The notes beneath the pieces are model-generated. The model saw only the letters and a program-made list of their open reading frames with translations. It was not told the DNA's origin and searched no databases. A stretch of DNA of 64,000 nucleotides, taken from positions 1 to 64,000 of the forward strand of contig JAGCWW010000076.1 of NCBI GenBank assembly GCA_017961685.1, given 5' to 3'. A program made the position numbers and the translations under genes. This DNA comes from Acholeplasmatales bacterium (GTDB taxonomy: Bacteria > Bacillota_I > Bacilli_A > Acholeplasmatales > JAEDCM01). Positions 60,911 to 64,000 of this stretch are shown here, piece by piece. Each line of letters opens with the position of its first letter. Position 1 is the stretch's first letter.

Positions 60911-60944
60911 AAAAAAACACTTTAACCGTGATTAGTTAAAGTGT
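60911..60944 (-). terminator. Terminator of the trp operon
   Basis: ACACTTTAAC-TAATCACG-GTTAAAGTGT followed by TTTTTTTGC on the minus strand, a 10-bp stem. Confidence 0.85.
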
Positions 60945-60952
60945 AATGTCTT

Positions 60953-61732
60953 TTATAATGTTTTAAGTTCATCTACTATTTCTTTTGCGAACTTATAAAT
61001 ATAATCTTTTGAATCTTTACCGTATTTAGCAATGATATTTTCAATAGCTGAACCAATGATAGCTCCATCTGATACTTTAGCCATCTTTTTAGCTTGGTCT
61101 TTATCTTTAATACCAAATCCTACAAATACAGGAATGTTTGTGAATTCTTTAATCTTTTTCGAATTACCTTCAACATCTGAAGTGATACTTTCTCTAACAC
61201 CTGTAACACCTAAAGATGATACTAAATAAACAAATCCTTCAGCTTCTCTTGCGATACGCTCAATTCTATCTAGTGATGTAGGAGCAATTAAAGAAATTAC
61301 GGCTACATCATATTTAGTTGCAACATCACTTACCTCATGTTTTTCTTCAAATGATAAATCAGCTAGAATTATACCTGAAACTTTAACTTCTTGGCATTTC
61401 TTAAAGAATTTATCATATCCATATACAAAAACAGGATTTAAATAAGTCATAAATACAAATGGATAGTCTGGATAATCTTTTCTAATATCTTTAACCATAT
61501 CAAAGATTTTATCTGTTGTAGCACCTGCTTTAAGTGCTCTTTCATCAGCTTCCATTATTGTTTTACCTTCAGCGATAGGATCAGAGAAAGGTATACCAAT
61601 TTCAATAATTGTTGAACCAGCTTCAATTAATGCTTTAATAAATTCTTTAGTGCATTCGATAGATGGATCACCTGCTGTGATAAATGGAACGAATGCTTTT
61701 TTATCTTTCATATATTTATTAAAATTAATCAT
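60953..61732 (-). CDS. trpA: Tryptophan synthase alpha subunit
   Basis: 259 residues, close to the usual length. [36 protein letters not shown], with the catalytic Glu and Asp, [26 protein letters not shown] and [15 protein letters not shown]. It cleaves indole-glycerol phosphate and channels indole to TrpB. It is last of trpC-F-B-A and overlaps the trpB stop by 8 bp. Confidence 0.96.
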   Translation of the reverse strand: MINFNKYMKDKKAFVPFITAGDPSIECTKEFIKALIEAGSTIIEIGIPFSDPIAEGKTIMEADERALKAGATTDKIFDMVKDIRKDYPDYPFVFMTYLNPVFVYGYDKFFKKCQEVKVSGIILADLSFEEKHEVSDVATKYDVAVISLIAPTSLDRIERIAREAEGFVYLVSSLGVTGVRESITSDVEGNSKKIKEFTNIPVFVGFGIKDKDQAKKMAKVSDGAIIGSAIENIIAKYGKDSKDYIYKFAKEIVDELKTL

Positions 61733-62906
61733 TTAAATCAACTCCCATATATCTAGCGATAGCAGCTACATCCTTATCTCCTCTACCACTAATAGTAATA
61801 ACCATTATCTTATCTTTGCCTAATTCTTTTGCATATTTCATAGCATATGCAACAGCATGAGCTGATTCAATTGCTGGTATAATTCCTTCAACTCTTGATA
61901 AGTATTGGAAGGCAGAAACGGCTTCATCATCAGTAATTCCTACATATTTAGCACGTTTAGTTTCAAATAGGTATGCATGTTCTGGACCTACTCCTGGGTA
62001 ATCTAGGCCTGCTGAAATTGAATACACTGGAGCAATTTGTCCGTATTCATTTTGACAGAAATAGGATTTCATTCCATGGAATACTCCAACAGTACCTGTA
62101 TTGCATGTTGCGGCTGTATAAGGTGTATCAATTCCTTTACCTGCGGCTTCACATCCAATTAATTCTACTTCTTTATCGTTAATAAATTCATAGAATGTTC
62201 CCATGGCATTTGAGCCACCACCAACACATGCAATTACACAGTCAGGATTACGTCCTTCAAGTTCATGCATTTGCTCCTTTATTTCTTTACCAATAATCTT
62301 TTGGAAATCTCTAACAATTGTTGGATATGGATGTGGTCCCATAACTGAACCTAAAACATATAACGTATCATCCATTCTTGTAGCCCATTCTTTCATAGCT
62401 TCATTAACAGCATCTTTTAGTGTACGAGTTCCTGTCATTACTTTATGTACCTTTGCACCAAGTAATTCCATTCTAAATACATTAAGCGCTTGACGCTTTG
62501 TATCTTCTTCACCCATAAAGATTTCACATTCAAGTCCCATTAAAGCTGCACCTGTAGCTGTAGCAACACCGTGTTGACCAGCACCTGTTTCAGCTATAAC
62601 TCTTTTCTTACCCATCTTTTTAGCAAGTAAGATTTGACCTAATACGTTATTAATCTTATGACTACCAGTATGGTTTAAATCTTCTCTTTTTAAATAAATC
62701 TTACATCCACCTAAATCTTTAGTCATCTTTTCAGCATAATATAATAAAGATGGTCTATTAGCATATTCATTTAAAAGCTTTGTAAGTTCTTTTTGAAATT
62801 CAGGATCATTACTATATTTATTATATGCTTCTTCAAGTTCATTAACGGCATTCATTAATGTTTCAGGAACATATTGTCCACCATAATTTCCAAATCTTCC
62901 TTTCAT
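61725..62906 (-). CDS. trpB: Tryptophan synthase beta subunit
   Basis: 393 residues. [19 protein letters not shown], the PLP-Lys in [42 protein letters not shown] and SGRGDKDVA. It condenses indole with serine. Its ATG overlaps the trpF stop TGA as ATGA, which confirms that TGA is a stop in this organism. Confidence 0.97.
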   Translation of the reverse strand: MKGRFGNYGGQYVPETLMNAVNELEEAYNKYSNDPEFQKELTKLLNEYANRPSLLYYAEKMTKDLGGCKIYLKREDLNHTGSHKINNVLGQILLAKKMGKKRVIAETGAGQHGVATATGAALMGLECEIFMGEEDTKRQALNVFRMELLGAKVHKVMTGTRTLKDAVNEAMKEWATRMDDTLYVLGSVMGPHPYPTIVRDFQKIIGKEIKEQMHELEGRNPDCVIACVGGGSNAMGTFYEFINDKEVELIGCEAAGKGIDTPYTAATCNTGTVGVFHGMKSYFCQNEYGQIAPVYSISAGLDYPGVGPEHAYLFETKRAKYVGITDDEAVSAFQYLSRVEGIIPAIESAHAVAYAMKYAKELGKDKIMVITISGRGDKDVAAIARYMGVDLND

Positions 62907-63466
62907 GATCTCACCTTCCTAATAATTTCTTTTATTTTTTCTTCATCTTTAAAACCATTAACCTCAACAGATGAAGATAAATCAATACAATATGGATTAA
63001 GCTTTTTAGCTTCATCAATATTATTTAAATCTATTCCTCCTGCAAGGAAGAATGGCTTATCTTTCTTGATTGTAGCCCAATCAAATGTCATTCCTTTACC
63101 AGGATCAACATTATCAAATAAAGCATAATCAGCATATTCATAATTACTGTATGCTTTTATAATAGGTAATTTAGTGTGTTTTTTAAGCTCTAAAATGAAG
63201 TTTGAATCTTCATTACCGTGTAATTGAATCATATCAATCGCATTTGAATTTGCGATATTAATAACTTCATTAATATCGTTATCCTTAAACACACCAACTG
63301 CTATTATATCATTATCTAACTTTTCTTTAAACATTAAAGCGTCATTTAATGAAATAGTTCTTGTTTTATTATGCGCAAATATAAAGCCAATATAGTCTGG
63401 TTTATATTTATTAACTATTAAAATGTCTTCCATTCTTCTTAGTCCACATATTTTAATCTTAGTCAT
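62903..63466 (-). CDS. trpF: Phosphoribosylanthranilate isomerase
   Basis: 187 residues, slightly short. [20 protein letters not shown], with the catalytic Cys, [26 protein letters not shown], and [17 protein letters not shown]. It converts PRA to CdRP in tryptophan synthesis. It overlaps trpC and trpB by a few bases. Confidence 0.93.
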   Translation of the reverse strand: MTKIKICGLRRMEDILIVNKYKPDYIGFIFAHNKTRTISLNDALMFKEKLDNDIIAVGVFKDNDINEVINIANSNAIDMIQLHGNEDSNFILELKKHTKLPIIKAYSNYEYADYALFDNVDPGKGMTFDWATIKKDKPFFLAGGIDLNNIDEAKKLNPYCIDLSSSVEVNGFKDEEKIKEIIRKVRS

Positions 63467-64000
63467 TTTTTAACTTCCTAACCTCATTAATTATATCATT
63501 ACTACGCATTAATGTCTCTCCTATTAATACGGCATTAACATTATTTTCTTCTAATTTCTTTATATCATTTCTTACTTTTATTCCTGATTCAGAAACGAAT
63601 AAAATATTTTTAGGTGCTTTATTCCTTAAATTGATTGAGTTATTCATATCAATAGTAAAATCTTTTAGATTTCTATTATTTACACCTACTACCTTAGCAC
63701 CACAAGAAATAGCTATTTCTAGCTCTAATTCACTATGTGCTTCTACTAGGCAGCCAAGACCTATTAAATGGGCTAAATCAATGTATTTTTTTAAAGTAGT
63801 TTTATCAAGTATTGCGACTATTAAAAGTATTGCATCAGCACCAATACATTTAGCTTCATATATTTGATAATCATAAAGAATAAAATCTTTTCTTAAAACT
63901 GGTATATTAACATTCATTTTAATGTTAGTTAAATATTCATCACTACCTAAAAAGAAGTAAGGTTCAGTTAAGCATGAAATACAATCAGCACATTCATTAT
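63459..64000 (-). CDS. trpC: Indole-3-glycerol phosphate synthase, C-terminal part (runs off the right edge)
   Basis: The frame is open from the right edge to 63459. The visible part reads NECADCISCLTEPYFFLGSD, IPVLRKDFILYDYQIYEAKC, GADAILLIVAILDKT, EAHSELELEIAISCGAKVVG, VNNRNLKDFTID and FVSESGIKVRNDIKKLEENN. These are the core of IGPS, which makes indole-glycerol phosphate from CdRP. A start at 63917 is internal; the true start lies beyond 64000. It is upstream of trpF and overlaps it by 8 bp. Confidence 0.95.
   Translation of the reverse strand, partial: NECADCISCLTEPYFFLGSDEYLTNIKMNVNIPVLRKDFILYDYQIYEAKCIGADAILLIVAILDKTTLKKYIDLAHLIGLGCLVEAHSELELEIAISCGAKVVGVNNRNLKDFTIDMNNSINLRNKAPKNILFVSESGIKVRNDIKKLEENNVNAVLIGETLMRSNDIINEVRKLKND

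Noticed and set aside
62903-62906. Use of the Mycoplasma code (TGA as Trp)
   Set aside because: trpF ends in TGA in an ATGA overlap with trpB, and all Trp residues seen in conserved motifs are TGG. The standard bacterial code applies.

Overview
The window is an AT-rich piece of a bacterial chromosome. It looks like an uncultured low-GC Bacillota (Firmicutes), in my reading close to the Erysipelotrichia/Mollicutes side of the Bacilli. The support is a T-box leader, PyrR, a SufCDSUB operon, type III glutamine synthetase, a Dlt-like gene set, AAGGAGG-type ribosome binding sites and TTGACA/TATAAT promoters. TGA is a stop codon (trpF ends in TGA, overlapping the trpB start), so the Mycoplasma code is excluded. 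Placement below phylum level is inference. There is no transposase, integrase, rRNA or CRISPR array, and one tRNA gene (Glu, CUC).

Layout. 1-485: start of a pyruvate:ferredoxin oxidoreductase gene that runs off the left edge. 701-898: cold-shock protein. 1000-8297: leftward envelope cluster of LRR/CFI-box protein, MORN protein, HTH-membrane protein with four exact 48-residue repeats, AMP ligase, acyl carrier protein, MBOAT and SGNH protein (a DltA/C/B/D-like route). 8351-10753: acyl-CoA synthetase fused to a Nudix domain and preceded by a T-box leader. 10777-14631: small proteins, a HAD phosphatase, an HTH regulator and a membrane acyltransferase. 14689-17024: ABC importer permease and binding lipoprotein, divergent from a Crp/Fnr regulator with a palindromic operator between them. 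17056-17130: tRNA-Glu. 17566-26447: two Thr-rich lipoproteins, an FtsX-type ABC exporter and its probable TetR regulator, tied together by four copies of one 16-bp operator. 26485-30627: operon of a channel-like RCK protein, a stand-alone cyclic-nucleotide-binding protein and a lipase-like/D-Ala-D-Ala-ligase-like fusion. This is the most unusual locus in the window. 30659-38912: glyA, a membrane protein, pyrR, a MocR regulator divergent from an ECF S component, an HD-GYP protein and glnN. 39024-40691: a third Thr-rich lipoprotein. 40793-45379: sufCDSUB. 45487-49638: TetR regulator and a PlsC/GT8/GT2/PlsC glycolipid operon. 49725-50440: XRE-membrane regulator on a near-leaderless transcript. 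50548-54533: MarR regulator with a heterodimeric ABC exporter. 54620-56386: PadR/DUF1700/DUF4097 operon. 56546-58386: RhuM/PLD-like gene convergent with a RES-domain gene. 58460-60856: thiI, a zinc-ribbon protein and a membrane-anchored HNH nuclease. 60953-64000: trpC(partial)-F-B-A.

How the genes work together. Much of the window concerns the cell envelope: D-alanylation-like acyl transfer, glycolipid synthesis, surface lipoproteins and exporters each paired with a local repressor. Most regulator genes sit beside a recognisable palindrome placed on a good promoter, so local control can be read from the sequence. Genes are tightly packed, with TAATG and ATGA overlaps and several genes ending inside their own terminator hairpin. 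Domain names below rest on motif recognition by eye; no database search was run.
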